From: Stenotrophomonas lactitubi
GTDB lineage: Bacteria > Pseudomonadota > Gammaproteobacteria > Xanthomonadales > Xanthomonadaceae
DNA length: 64,000 nt
Reading direction: 5' to 3'
Assembly: GCF_002803515.1 (NCBI RefSeq)
Contig: NZ_PHQX01000001.1
Location: 2,418,001-2,482,000 of the forward strand
The position numbers were made by a program, and so were the translations under genes. The stretch's first letter is position 1. Every line of letters starts with the position of its first letter. Below are positions 1-9,187 of the stretch, piece after piece. A model generated the notes under the pieces. The model was not told the DNA's origin and ran no database searches. It saw nothing but the letters and a program-made list of their open reading frames with translations.

Positions 1-32
1 TTGGTGACTTTCTGCAGGAGGATCAGCTGCAT
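1..32 (-). CDS. rplI: 50S ribosomal protein L9, N-terminal fragment (cut by window edge)
   Basis: Only the first ten codons lie in the window; they read MQLILLQKVT, the typical L9 N-terminus. A GGAG ribosome binding site sits seven bases upstream of the ATG at position 32. L9 binds 23S rRNA in the large subunit. The order rpsF-rpsR-rplI is the usual bacterial arrangement, which supports the call despite the short stretch visible. Confidence 0.85.
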   Translation of the reverse strand, partial: MQLILLQKVT

Positions 33-109
33 GGTATTGCTCCAGATAAGTTATTCGTTAGCGAGGCGCGGGCCCCGCAACAAAGGCTGTCCGAATAGCT
101 GGCACAGCG

Positions 110-130
110 GGGGCAGCGCGAAGCTGCCCC
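110..130 (-). other. GC hairpin between rpsR and rplI
   Basis: An 8-bp perfect stem (GGGGCAGC/GCTGCCCC) with a 5-base loop lies just after the rpsR stop. No T tract follows, so it is more likely an mRNA processing or stability hairpin, or a partial attenuator, than a full terminator. Confidence 0.5.
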
Positions 131-137
131 GCCGGCA

Positions 138-368
138 TCAGACGTCGTGGTTGTCGGTGTACGGAATCAGGGCCAGGAAGCGAGCGCGCTTGACCGCGGT
201 CGCCAGCTGACGCTGGTACTTCGACTTGGTACCGGTGACGCGGCTCGGCACGATCTTGCCGTTCTCGGTCAGGTACTGGCGCAGGGTGTTGAGATCCTTG
301 TAATCGATCTCCTTGACACCTTCGGCCGTGAACTTGCAGAACTTGCGGCGACGGAAGAACTTGGACAT
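138..368 (-). CDS. rpsR: 30S ribosomal protein S18
   Basis: 76 aa, normal length for S18. The sequence carries the family core around residues 24-48 ([18 protein letters not shown]) and a basic C-terminal half that contacts 16S rRNA and S6 in the platform of the small subunit. An AAGGAG site lies eight bases before the ATG. It follows rpsF after 11 bases and precedes rplI, so it belongs to the rpsF operon. S18 forms a heterodimer with S6, the product of the gene immediately upstream. Confidence 0.98.
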   Translation of the reverse strand: MSKFFRRRKFCKFTAEGVKEIDYKDLNTLRQYLTENGKIVPSRVTGTKSKYQRQLATAVKRARFLALIPYTDNHDV

Positions 369-379
369 GTCAGTGCTCC

Positions 380-817
380 TTAGGCGGCCGAAGCGGCGTC
401 GTCGCCGGCATCGTTGTCAGCGGCGGGGGTGGTTTCGCCTTCTTCGTCATCACGACGACGACGCTCACCACGCTCGGGCTTGTCGCCCTTCTCGTCCTTG
501 CTCTTCATGATCAGCGACTGCTCGGTGTCAGCCTCGTCACGCTTGATGACCAGGTTGCGCAGCACGGCGTCGTTGAAGCGGAAGCTCTCGGTCAGTTCGG
601 TCAGAACGGCCTGGTCGACTTCGATGTTCAGCAGCACGTAGTGCGCCTTCACCAGGTTCTGGATCGGGTACGCCAGCTGGCGACGGCCCCAGTCTTCCAG
701 ACGGTGGATGGTGCCGTTGCCGTTCTCGACCAGCGACTTGTAGCGCTCGATCATGGCCGGGACCTGCTCGCTCTGGTCCGGGTGGACCATGAACACGATT
801 TCGTAATGACGACTCAT
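380..817 (-). CDS. rpsF: 30S ribosomal protein S6
   Basis: 145 aa. Residues 1-100 are the S6 fold (starts [19 protein letters not shown]), and residues from about 110 form a charged tail rich in Asp, Glu, Arg and Ala, as in many proteobacterial S6 proteins, where RimK-type ligases may add glutamates. S6 binds S18 in the small subunit. It is the first gene of the rpsF-rpsR-rplI operon, preceded by AAAGG eight bases before the ATG and by a structured leader. Confidence 0.98.
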   Translation of the reverse strand: MSRHYEIVFMVHPDQSEQVPAMIERYKSLVENGNGTIHRLEDWGRRQLAYPIQNLVKAHYVLLNIEVDQAVLTELTESFRFNDAVLRNLVIKRDEADTEQSLIMKSKDEKGDKPERGERRRRDDEEGETTPAADNDAGDDAASAA

Positions 818-917
818 GTTTTTCTACCTTTCGGATGTGGCCTTGCGGCCGGACAGCCCCCCGCCGTTGATACCGCGGTGGGGCAAGGGATCCTGCCAGG
901 GAGGCAGGAAGCTGCGC
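818..917 (-). promoter_or_regulatory. Structured 5' leader of rpsF
   Basis: About 100 bases separate the predicted transcription start from the rpsF ATG. On the minus strand they hold hairpins (CCTGCC/GGCAGG and GGCCGCAAGGCC) and a GC-rich segment with a CCG. In many bacteria a leader RNA here binds the S6:S18 dimer and feeds back on translation. That role is inferred from position and foldability; the exact motif was not proven. Confidence 0.4.
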
Positions 918-946
918 ATTATGGCGCAGATGGGGGGCGTGAACAA
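918..946 (-). promoter_or_regulatory. Candidate sigma-70 promoter of rpsF operon
   Basis: On the minus strand TTGTTC (positions 946-941) and CATAAT (923-918) are separated by 17 bases. The placement about 100 bases before rpsF fits a vegetative promoter. Confidence 0.5.
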
Positions 947-1029
947 GGCACGGACCTTCAGGGGCCAATGTGGGGCCGCAGGCAGCGCCCCGAAATCCAA
1001 CCAATTTCCTTGAAATTCAACAACCTGAA

Positions 1030-1575
1030 CTACGCCAGATCAACATGAAGCCGGTGCTGGCCACACTCCAGGCACTGGAACAGGCAACCGACCATCTGCC
1101 CCTCGCGTGTCAGGTGCTGCAGCACCCAGCCGGCATCACGCGGGTTGACCGCCGCCACGTCGGGCCGGACCTCCTCCAGGATCGGCGTCAGGTCATCGCT
1201 GCCGGCATAGCCCAAGAACGCACAAGGAGTATTGCAGTGGGTCAGCCAGACCGGCTGCTGCCAGGAGAAGTAACCCGGGGTACGCTCGCAGATCTCCAGC
1301 AACTGCTCGCGGGGAATGGTCGGTGGCGGATCGGCCGGGTCCGGCGACACGCCCTCGATGTCGCTCCAGCCGATGAAATCGCCCTGGAAACGTTCAACCG
1401 CCCGGCCGTTGGCGATGCACCAGGGACACAGATAGCCCGGCGCATCGCCGGCACAATAGAACGTGCACAGGTAGCGCAGCGCCCGCGGCTCGCCACAGCA
1501 ATCGCAGACACCCGCTACCTCCTCGAAGGAGATCGCGTAGGCGTTGGGAGAATAAGCAAAAACCGGTCGTTCCAT
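1030..1575 (-). CDS. CbrC/UPF0167 family protein
   Basis: 181 aa, cytoplasmic, no signal peptide. The sequence matches the CbrC (UPF0167) family known from E. coli: N-terminal aromatic stretch followed by CxxC-like pairs (CDCC near residues 24-27, CPWC near 50-53, CLEC near 168-171), suggesting bound zinc. The biochemical role of the family is unknown; in E. coli cbrC belongs to the CreBC regulon and was linked to colicin E2 tolerance. It stands alone, divergent from a small membrane protein. Confidence 0.8.
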   Translation of the reverse strand: MERPVFAYSPNAYAISFEEVAGVCDCCGEPRALRYLCTFYCAGDAPGYLCPWCIANGRAVERFQGDFIGWSDIEGVSPDPADPPPTIPREQLLEICERTPGYFSWQQPVWLTHCNTPCAFLGYAGSDDLTPILEEVRPDVAAVNPRDAGWVLQHLTREGQMVGCLFQCLECGQHRLHVDLA

Positions 1576-1604
1576 CCGTGGATCCTCTGCGCTAACGTCC
1601 AGCC

Positions 1605-1838
1605 ATGGACCGCCTCACACGAATCCGACACTGGATCAACCGCGACAATGGCCGCCTGTTCCGTGTGGGCAACGGCCCGATCAGCGGCGCTACGGCCTTG
1701 GGCTTTCTGAGCTTGGTGGCGGCACTGCTGATGCATCTTCTGCACGACGCCACAGGGCTGCCAAGCGCCTATGCAGCGGCCTGCCTGATGACAGGCGGCG
1801 CGTTGTTGGCCTGGGATACCTGGCGCAACCGCCGCTGA
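1605..1838 (+). CDS. Small membrane protein of unknown function
   Basis: 77 aa. Two hydrophobic segments (about residues 27-46 and 54-70) flank a short loop, with a basic N-terminus and a C-terminal WRNRR, so a two-span inner-membrane protein is likely. It starts 29 bases from the divergent CbrC-family gene. Codon usage matches the neighbours. No family was recognised. Confidence 0.55.
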   Translation: MDRLTRIRHWINRDNGRLFRVGNGPISGATALGFLSLVAALLMHLLHDATGLPSAYAAACLMTGGALLAWDTWRNRR

Positions 1839-1865
1839 CCAAGGCATGGGGCGCCCCAACGTCCG

Positions 1866-1888
1866 TGCCGACCAAGGTCGGCATCTAC
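1866..1888 (-). repeat. SMAG-like short palindrome (monomer)
   Basis: On the minus strand GTAG is followed by ATGCCGACC, TT and GGTCGGCA, giving an 8-bp perfect stem. GTAG-headed stem-loops of this form are the SMAG family described in Stenotrophomonas maltophilia. Confidence 0.8.
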
Positions 1889-1899
1889 CCAATCGGGGC

Positions 1900-2238
1900 T
1901 CAGGCCTTGTCGGCGTCGGTGGTGAAGCTCTCGCCGCAGCCGCACTCGGCGGTGGCATTCGGGTTGCTGAACGTGAAGGTCTCGCTCAGGCCGTGCTTGC
2001 CGAAGTCGATCACGGTGCCGTCCACCAAGGCCAGGCTCTTGGCGTCGACGTAGATCTTCACCCCGTCCTGGTCGAACACGGTGTCGTCCGCGCGCTCGTC
2101 GCGGGCCAGGTCGGTGATGTGGCCCCAGCCCGAGCAGCCGGTCTTGGTCACGCCAAAACGCAGGCCCAGCGCGCCGGGGGTCTGGGCGACGAAGCGCTGC
2201 ACGCGCTCGAAGGCAATAGGGGTCAGGCTGACAGCCAT
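1900..2238 (-). CDS. A-type iron-sulfur cluster carrier (IscA/ErpA family)
   Basis: 112 aa, full family length. The three conserved cysteines are present: one in KTGCSGWG near residue 35 and two in the C-terminal CGCG near residues 99-101. Such proteins receive Fe-S clusters from the ISC or SUF scaffold and pass them to apo-enzymes in the cytoplasm. GGAG lies eight bases before the ATG. It is not inside an isc or suf operon here, so it could be IscA-like or ErpA-like; the sequence alone does not decide, and no symbol is given. Confidence 0.9.
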   Translation of the reverse strand: MAVSLTPIAFERVQRFVAQTPGALGLRFGVTKTGCSGWGHITDLARDERADDTVFDQDGVKIYVDAKSLALVDGTVIDFGKHGLSETFTFSNPNATAECGCGESFTTDADKA

Positions 2239-2368
2239 GGTGGATCACTCCAGAGGTACCGGGACATTATAGGGAGCCGATGACCGCAGAAATGCCTCGC
2301 AAGCAGAACGCTGCAACCGGTAAACTCCCGTGTTCAGAGATCGAGTCGATCAGCAGAGGATTCAAGTC

Positions 2369-3763
<1,395 letters not shown>

Positions 3764-3796
3764 GCCCACACGCACGACCACGGAGGTACTGCCCCC

Positions 3797-4096
3797 ATGA
3801 CCCTGTTCTTCGCCCTGTGTTTCGTCGGCGTTGCAGTGGCCGGGTTCAGTGCCTTCGTGATTTTCTGGCCGCTGACCCTGGTGCATGTGCGCGATCGCCA
3901 TCCGGCGCTGGCGCAGCGCTTCGGTAGTGGCGCCTTCCTCAAGCCCGACGCGCTGGGCTGGCTGCTGCGGCGCGAATACCGCACCCAGCCGGACCGGTCG
4001 CTGTCCGGGCTGGCGACGCCCGCCTGGGTATCGCTGCTGACCCTGCTGGCTGGACTGGGCATGGCTGCCCTGCTCTGGCTGGCCTCGCTCTGGTAA
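3797..4096 (+). CDS. Small inner-membrane protein of unknown function
   Basis: 99 aa with hydrophobic segments at about residues 3-24 and 76-97, and a basic, proline-poor middle (residues 32-70) that should lie on one face of the membrane. A strong GGAGGT site is nine bases before the ATG, 33 bases after asnS. It is followed after seven bases by the next small gene, so the two may be cotranscribed. No recognised family. Confidence 0.65.
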   Translation: MTLFFALCFVGVAVAGFSAFVIFWPLTLVHVRDRHPALAQRFGSGAFLKPDALGWLLRREYRTQPDRSLSGLATPAWVSLLTLLAGLGMAALLWLASLW

Positions 4097-4103
4097 TACA
4101 CAC

Positions 4104-4418
4104 ATGAACGACCTTTCCCACGTCCGTGACAGCTGGTGGCTGGCCAGCCTCGGCAACACCCTGATCTGGGCACGCCTGCGCATCCGCGAGGCCGGCACCG
4201 CCGAAGTGCTCGACAGCGATGGCAATACGCTGAGCTACGACAGCGAGGACACCGCCCGCTCGCAGCTGTTCGACGCCGAGTTCGTCGAGTACGAAGGCCT
4301 GGACGAAGAAGATGCGCTGGTGCGCGGATTCTCGCTGCATGAAGTGCAGCCACCGCAGGCGGGCAGCGACGAAGGCCTGCGCGGGCGCATGGTGCAGTCA
4401 CTCGGCAGCCGCGCCTGA
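4104..4418 (+). CDS. Conserved hypothetical soluble protein
   Basis: 104 aa, acidic, no signal peptide or membrane segment. It starts with an aromatic stretch (SWWLASLGNTLIWARLRI) and continues with an acidic middle. There is no clear Shine-Dalgarno sequence, but it sits between two same-strand genes with gaps of 7 and 9 bases, so translation may be coupled. No function can be read from the sequence. Confidence 0.65.
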   Translation: MNDLSHVRDSWWLASLGNTLIWARLRIREAGTAEVLDSDGNTLSYDSEDTARSQLFDAEFVEYEGLDEEDALVRGFSLHEVQPPQAGSDEGLRGRMVQSLGSRA

Positions 4419-4427
4419 GGCCAACCG

Positions 4428-5066
4428 ATGTTCACCCCGCGCGCTTTCGCACAGACCGACCTGCAGTGGCTGGATCGCCTGTTGGCGCGTGATCCATTCG
4501 TCACCGTGCTCACCGCCGGTGGCGACGGCTTGCCGGAGCTGACCCGATTGCCGGTGCTGTACCAGCGCGACGGCGACCACATCGAGCTGCGCGGCCACTG
4601 GGCTCGTGCCAACCCGCAGGCACGCCACAGTGGTGCGGCCAAGGTACTGGTGGACGGGCCGCATGGCTATGTATCGGCCAGCTGGTACCCGGACAAGGAG
4701 CCTGCCGCGCGGGTGCCTACCTGGAACTACGCCGCTGCCGAGCTGCGCGGCCAGTTGCAGCCGTTCGACGATACCGACGCCCTGGCCCAGCTGGTCAGCG
4801 ATACCGGCGACCGCTTCGAAGCCAGCGTCGGCCAGGACTGGCGGTTCGAACCCGAGCGTGACGACCACCGCCGCCAGCTGCGCGGCATCGTCGGCTTCCG
4901 CTTCACCGTCGAACAGGTGCAGCTGACGCTGAAGCTGAGCCAGAACCACCCCGAGGCCAACCAGCAGGCAGTGATGGCCGAACTGGAACGCCTGGACAAT
5001 CCACATTCCACCGAACTGGCGCAGTGGATGCGCCGGTATCGCGACGAAGCCGCCGCAGGCAGCTGA
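4428..5066 (+). CDS. FMN-binding negative transcriptional regulator (PaiB family)
   Basis: 212 aa, full PaiB length. The N-terminus (MFTPRAFAQTDLQWLDRLL) and the block VSASWYPDKEPAARVPTWNY near residues 83-102 are typical of the split-barrel FMN-binding PaiB family. In Bacillus PaiB represses sporulation and protease genes; in Gram-negative bacteria its role is poorly known and it may simply be a flavin-dependent enzyme. It is the last of the asnS-linked same-strand series, with carbonic anhydrase beginning 74 bases later. Confidence 0.85.
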   Translation: MFTPRAFAQTDLQWLDRLLARDPFVTVLTAGGDGLPELTRLPVLYQRDGDHIELRGHWARANPQARHSGAAKVLVDGPHGYVSASWYPDKEPAARVPTWNYAAAELRGQLQPFDDTDALAQLVSDTGDRFEASVGQDWRFEPERDDHRRQLRGIVGFRFTVEQVQLTLKLSQNHPEANQQAVMAELERLDNPHSTELAQWMRRYRDEAAAGS

Positions 5067-5140
5067 GCGCCCTGTTTCCGGCGACGACGCGACCAGAACG
5101 GCCGCGCCTTGCCCCCCACCCGACGTCAGGGACCCCGAAC

Positions 5141-5803
5141 ATGAAAGACATCCACAAGCTGCTGCAGAACAACCGCGAATGGGCAGACCGGATCGAGAAG
5201 GAAGATCCCGACTTCTTCCATCAGCTGGCCAAGCAGCAGCACCCGGAATACCTGTGGATTGGCTGCTCCGACTCGCGCGTGCCGGCCAACCAGATCATCG
5301 GCATGGCCCCGGGTGAGGTGTTCGTGCATCGCAACGTGGCCAACGTGGTGGTGCACACCGACCTGAACTGCCTCAGCGTGATCCAGTACGCCGTGGACCA
5401 GCTGAAGGTGAAGCACATCCTGATCGTCGGTCACTACGGCTGCGGCGGCGTGCACGCCAGCTTGAACAACACGCGGGTGGGCCTGGCCGACAACTGGCTG
5501 CGCCATGTCGGTGACGTCGCACAGAAGCATGCCGCGATCATGGATGCGATCGAGGAGCCGGAGCTGAAGCATGCACGCCTGTGCGAACTGAACGTGATCG
5601 AGCAGGTGGTCAACGCCTGCCGCTCGACAATCGTGCAGGACGCCTGGGCACGCGGCCAGAAGCTGATGGTGCACGGCTGGGTGTACAGCCTGAAGGATGG
5701 CCGCGTGCGCGAAATGGGTATCGACGTGGGCGCACCGGAAGACCTGCAGCCTGCATATGAGAAGGCCCTGTCCTACGTTCCGCGCCGCGGCCGCCGCGAC
5801 TGA
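5141..5803 (+). CDS. can: Beta-class carbonic anhydrase
   Basis: 220 aa from ATG 5141 (AGGGA upstream); the upstream extension is unlike the family. Zinc ligands are visible in [11 protein letters not shown] (Cys and Asp-Arg dyad, about residues 42-52) and HYGCGGVHA (His and Cys, about residues 98-106). It interconverts carbon dioxide and bicarbonate and supplies bicarbonate for carboxylases in the cytoplasm. Close to E. coli Can in layout. Confidence 0.94.
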   Translation: MKDIHKLLQNNREWADRIEKEDPDFFHQLAKQQHPEYLWIGCSDSRVPANQIIGMAPGEVFVHRNVANVVVHTDLNCLSVIQYAVDQLKVKHILIVGHYGCGGVHASLNNTRVGLADNWLRHVGDVAQKHAAIMDAIEEPELKHARLCELNVIEQVVNACRSTIVQDAWARGQKLMVHGWVYSLKDGRVREMGIDVGAPEDLQPAYEKALSYVPRRGRRD

Positions 5804-5826
5804 CCCTCCCTCCCACGGACACTCCC

Positions 5827-6348
5827 ATGCTTGCCTCCCCCATCAACCTGCTGGGCTGGATCGAGGAAAACCGGCATCTGTTGAAGCCGCCGGTCGGCAA
5901 CAAGATGATCGACAACGGCGATTTCATCGTGATGGTGGTCGGCGGGCCGAACAGCCGCACCGATTTCCACTACGACGAAGGCCCGGAGTGGTTCTATCAG
6001 CTGGAAGGCGAAATGGTGCTGAAGGTGCAGGAGGATGGCGCGGTGCGCGATATTCCGATCCGCGCTGGCGAAATCTTCCTGCTGCCGGGCAAGGTGCCGC
6101 ACTCACCGCGGCGCCCACCCGGCGGCGTCGGCCTGGTGGTGGAACGCAAGCGCCTGCCGCATGAGCGCGACGGCGTGATCTGGCATTGCGAGCGCTGCAA
6201 CCACAAGCTGTACGAAGAGTACTTCACGCTGCAGAACATCGAGACCGACCTGCCGAAGGTATTCGCGCGCTACCAGGCCAGCCTGGAACTCCGTACCTGC
6301 AGCGAGTGTGGCCACGTGGATCCGTTGCCGGCACCAGCGACGGCCTGA
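5827..6348 (+). CDS. haaO: 3-hydroxyanthranilate 3,4-dioxygenase
   Basis: 173 aa, the length of the bacterial enzyme. Catalytic iron ligands His48, Glu54 and His92 lie in the cupin core. A C-terminal rubredoxin-like site is formed by CERC (121-124) and CSEC (158-161), a feature of the bacterial form. It opens 3-hydroxyanthranilate to aminocarboxymuconate semialdehyde, which cyclises to quinolinate for NAD synthesis. Starts 23 bases after carbonic anhydrase and precedes kynU and kmo, giving a three-enzyme kynurenine block. Confidence 0.96.
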   Translation: MLASPINLLGWIEENRHLLKPPVGNKMIDNGDFIVMVVGGPNSRTDFHYDEGPEWFYQLEGEMVLKVQEDGAVRDIPIRAGEIFLLPGKVPHSPRRPPGGVGLVVERKRLPHERDGVIWHCERCNHKLYEEYFTLQNIETDLPKVFARYQASLELRTCSECGHVDPLPAPATA

Positions 6349-6364
6349 CAGCGCCACCGCGCTG

Positions 6365-6424
6365 GTAGATGCCCACCTTGGTGGGCACTCGGTCGCACGT
6401 GCGCCAACCAAGGTTGGCGACTAC
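6365..6424. repeat. SMAG-like palindrome dimer
   Basis: Two facing units: GTAGATGCCCACC..GGTGGGCA from 6365, and GCCAACC..GGTTGGCGACTAC ending at 6424. The stems differ in sequence, but both units keep the GTAG head, in opposite orientation. The dimer sits between haaO and kynU. Confidence 0.8.
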
Positions 6425-6515
6425 CGCATCATGCGGTGCTGGTGTTGGGTTGGCAGGCACCGGGTCATGCCCCAGGCGCTACACTGGCAGTCCCGTTGCA
6501 GCCTGTTGCCCGACC

Positions 6516-7790
6516 ATGTCCGACCTGCTCAGCCGCACCCACGCCATTGCCCTTGATGCCGCCGATCCGCTGCGGCCGCTGCGGCAGGAATTCCTGATTC
6601 CGCGCCACGGTGGTGGTGAGCAGACCTACTTCGTCGGCAACTCGCTGGGCCTGCAACCGCGCGGCGCGCAGGCGGCGGTGCAGGAAGTGATGAAGCAGTG
6701 GGGCGAACTGGCGGTGGAAGGCCACTTCACCGGGCCGACCCAATGGCTGTCGTACCACCGTCTGGTCAGCGCGCAGCTGGCACGCGTCGTCGGCGCACTG
6801 CCCAGCGAAGTGGTGGCGATGAACACGCTGAGCGTGAACCTGCACCTGATGATGGTCAGCTTCTACCGGCCCACGGCCGAACGCCCGGTGATCCTGATGG
6901 AAGCCGGCGCGTTCCCGACCGACCGCCATGCGGTGGAAGCACAGATCCGCTTCCATGGCTTCGACCCGGCCGACTGTCTGGTGGAAGTGCAGCCGGATGA
7001 AGCCAACGGCACGATCTCGATGGCCGCGATCGAACGCGCGATCGCCGCGCACGGTCCGCGCCTGGCGCTGGTGTTGTGGCCTGGCGTGCAGTACCGCAGC
7101 GGCCAGGCCTTCGACCTGGATGCGATCACCCGCGCGGCACGCCTGCAGGGCGCGCGCATCGGCTTCGACCTGGCGCACTCGGTCGGCAACCTTCCGCTGC
7201 ACCTGCATGACGTCGCCCCGGACTTCGCCGTGTGGTGCCACTACAAATACCTCAACAGCGGCCCGGGCGCCGTGGCCGGTGCCTTTGTGCACGAACGCCA
7301 TCATCGCGACACCACGTTGCCGCGCTTTGCCGGCTGGTGGGGCCATGACGAAGCCACCCGCTTCCAGATGGCGCCGCAGTTCCAGCCCGCAGTCGGCGCC
7401 GAGGGCTGGCAGCTGAGCAATCCGCCGATCCTCGGCCTGGCGCCGCTGCGTGCGTCGCTGGACCTGTTCGAACGTGCCGGCATGGACTCGCTGCGCAGCA
7501 AGTCGCTGGCACTGACCGGCATGCTCGACGCACTGGTGCGCGCGCGCCTGCCGCAGGTACTCGAAATCGTCACCCCGGCCGAACCCGAGCGCCGCGGCTG
7601 CCAGCTGTCGCTGCGGGTGATCGGCGGCCGCGAGCGCGGACGCGCCCTGTTCGAGCATCTACGCGCCATCGGCGTGCTGGGTGACTGGCGCGAGCCGGAC
7701 GTGATCCGCATCTCGCCCACCCCGCTCTACAACCGTTACCTGGACGTGCACCACTTCGTCGAGGAAGTGGAAGCCTGGGCCGGCCTGTAA
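6516..7790 (+). CDS. kynU: Kynureninase
   Basis: 424 aa from ATG 6516; the in-frame upstream stretch runs through the SMAG dimer and is not coding. A PLP-dependent fold type I enzyme: Asp218 in GFDLAHSVGN contacts PLP and Lys244 in WCHYKYLNSGPG is the Schiff-base lysine. It cleaves 3-hydroxykynurenine (or kynurenine) to 3-hydroxyanthranilate (or anthranilate) plus alanine. Its neighbours haaO and kmo make the 3-hydroxy route to quinolinate the likely role. Confidence 0.96.
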   Translation: MSDLLSRTHAIALDAADPLRPLRQEFLIPRHGGGEQTYFVGNSLGLQPRGAQAAVQEVMKQWGELAVEGHFTGPTQWLSYHRLVSAQLARVVGALPSEVVAMNTLSVNLHLMMVSFYRPTAERPVILMEAGAFPTDRHAVEAQIRFHGFDPADCLVEVQPDEANGTISMAAIERAIAAHGPRLALVLWPGVQYRSGQAFDLDAITRAARLQGARIGFDLAHSVGNLPLHLHDVAPDFAVWCHYKYLNSGPGAVAGAFVHERHHRDTTLPRFAGWWGHDEATRFQMAPQFQPAVGAEGWQLSNPPILGLAPLRASLDLFERAGMDSLRSKSLALTGMLDALVRARLPQVLEIVTPAEPERRGCQLSLRVIGGRERGRALFEHLRAIGVLGDWREPDVIRISPTPLYNRYLDVHHFVEEVEAWAGL

Positions 7791-7819
7791 GCCGCCCTCC
7801 CCTACTGCTGGACAGTTCG

Positions 7820-9187
7820 TTGATCGCACATGCATCCCGCTCGCTGAGCATTGTCGGCGCCGGCCTGGCCGGATCCCTGCTGGCCATCCTGCTGTCACGG
7901 CAGGGCTGGCGCATCACCCTGTACGAACGCCGTGGCGATCCGCGCATCGCCGATTACGAAAGCGGTCGCTCGATCAACCTGGCCTTGGCCGAGCGCGGAC
8001 GCAACGCGTTGCGCCAGGCCGGTGTGGAAGTCGAAGTGATGGCGCGTGCGGTGATGATGCGCGGGCGCATGGTGCATCCGCGCGAAGGCGAGCCGCAGTT
8101 GCAGCGCTACGGTCGCGACGACAGCGAAGTGATCTGGTCGATCCATCGCAGCGACCTCAACACCACACTGCTGGAACTGGCCGAGCAGGCCGGTGCCACC
8201 GTGCATTTCCACCGCCGCCTGCATACGGTCGATTTCGATGCCGGCTACGCGCGCTTCATCGATGATCGCGACGACAGTCCGCACGATATCCGCTTCGATA
8301 CGCTGGTGGGTGCCGACGGCGCAGGCTCGGCGCTGCGTGCGGCGATGAACCGTCGCGACCCGCTGGGCGAGGACATTGCCTTCCTCGACCATTCCTACAA
8401 GGAACTGGAGATCCCGCCCACCGACGATGGCGGCTTCCGCATCGAGCGCAATGCGCTGCACATCTGGCCACGCGGCCACTACATGTGCATCGCCCTGCCC
8501 AACCACGAGGGCACGTTCACCGTGACCCTGTTCCTGCCCAACCAGGGCGATCCGAGTTTCGCTACGGTCAACACTGGCGTCCAGGCGGAAGCACTGTTCG
8601 CGCGCGAGTTCGCCGATACCCTGCCGCTGATTCCCAACCTGCGCGCGGACTGGGAGCAGCATCCGCCGGGCCTGCTCGGCACGCTCACCCTGGAACGTTG
8701 GCACCAGCGGGACCGCGCCGTGCTGATCGGTGATGCCGCGCACGCGATGGTGCCGTTCCACGGCCAGGGCATGAACTGTGCGTTCGAGGACTGCGTGGCA
8801 CTGGCCCGCCATCTGATGGAGGCGGACGACCTGCAGAGCGCCTTCGCCGCGTTCGAAGCCGAGCGCAAACCGAACGCGCGTGCGATCCAGCAGATGGCGC
8901 TGGAGAACTATCTGGAGATGCGCGACCGGGTGGCCGATCCGGCCTTCCTGCTGCAGCGCGAGCTGGAACAGGAACTGCAGCGGCGCTGGCCGACGCGTTT
9001 CGTCCCGCACTACACGATGGTGACCTTCCTGCACACGCCCTATGCCGAGGCACTGCGCCGCACCGACATCCAGCGCGAGATGCTGATCACCGCCACAGCG
9101 GGCCACGACACGCTGGACAACATCGACTGGAACGCACTGGAGGCGCAGATCCATGCGCGGCTGCCGGTGCTGGAGGGCGCGCACTGA
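7820..9187 (+). CDS. kmo: Kynurenine 3-monooxygenase
   Basis: 455 aa from a TTG at 7820; no ATG or GTG is available in frame between the kynU stop and the FAD motif, so a rare start is needed. The N-terminal dinucleotide fold is SIVGAGLAGSLLAILLSRQ; a second FAD motif is IGDAAHAMVPFHGQGMN. A flavoprotein that hydroxylates kynurenine with NADPH and oxygen. It lies 29 bases after kynU, and its TGA overlaps the ATG of exonuclease I by one base, implying translational coupling. Confidence 0.94.
   Translation: MIAHASRSLSIVGAGLAGSLLAILLSRQGWRITLYERRGDPRIADYESGRSINLALAERGRNALRQAGVEVEVMARAVMMRGRMVHPREGEPQLQRYGRDDSEVIWSIHRSDLNTTLLELAEQAGATVHFHRRLHTVDFDAGYARFIDDRDDSPHDIRFDTLVGADGAGSALRAAMNRRDPLGEDIAFLDHSYKELEIPPTDDGGFRIERNALHIWPRGHYMCIALPNHEGTFTVTLFLPNQGDPSFATVNTGVQAEALFAREFADTLPLIPNLRADWEQHPPGLLGTLTLERWHQRDRAVLIGDAAHAMVPFHGQGMNCAFEDCVALARHLMEADDLQSAFAAFEAERKPNARAIQQMALENYLEMRDRVADPAFLLQRELEQELQRRWPTRFVPHYTMVTFLHTPYAEALRRTDIQREMLITATAGHDTLDNIDWNALEAQIHARLPVLEGAH

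Noticed and set aside
1..137. Plus-strand frame at the left edge
   Set aside because: The region is the rplI start and the rpsR-rplI spacer on the minus strand; the plus frame is antisense.
6369..6515. N-terminal extension of kynureninase
   Set aside because: The extension reads through a SMAG dimer and has no kynureninase similarity; the family starts at MSDLLSRTHA.
7830..7832. ATG near the kmo start
   Set aside because: It is out of frame with the FAD-binding reading frame; the TTG at 7820 is the nearest usable in-frame start.
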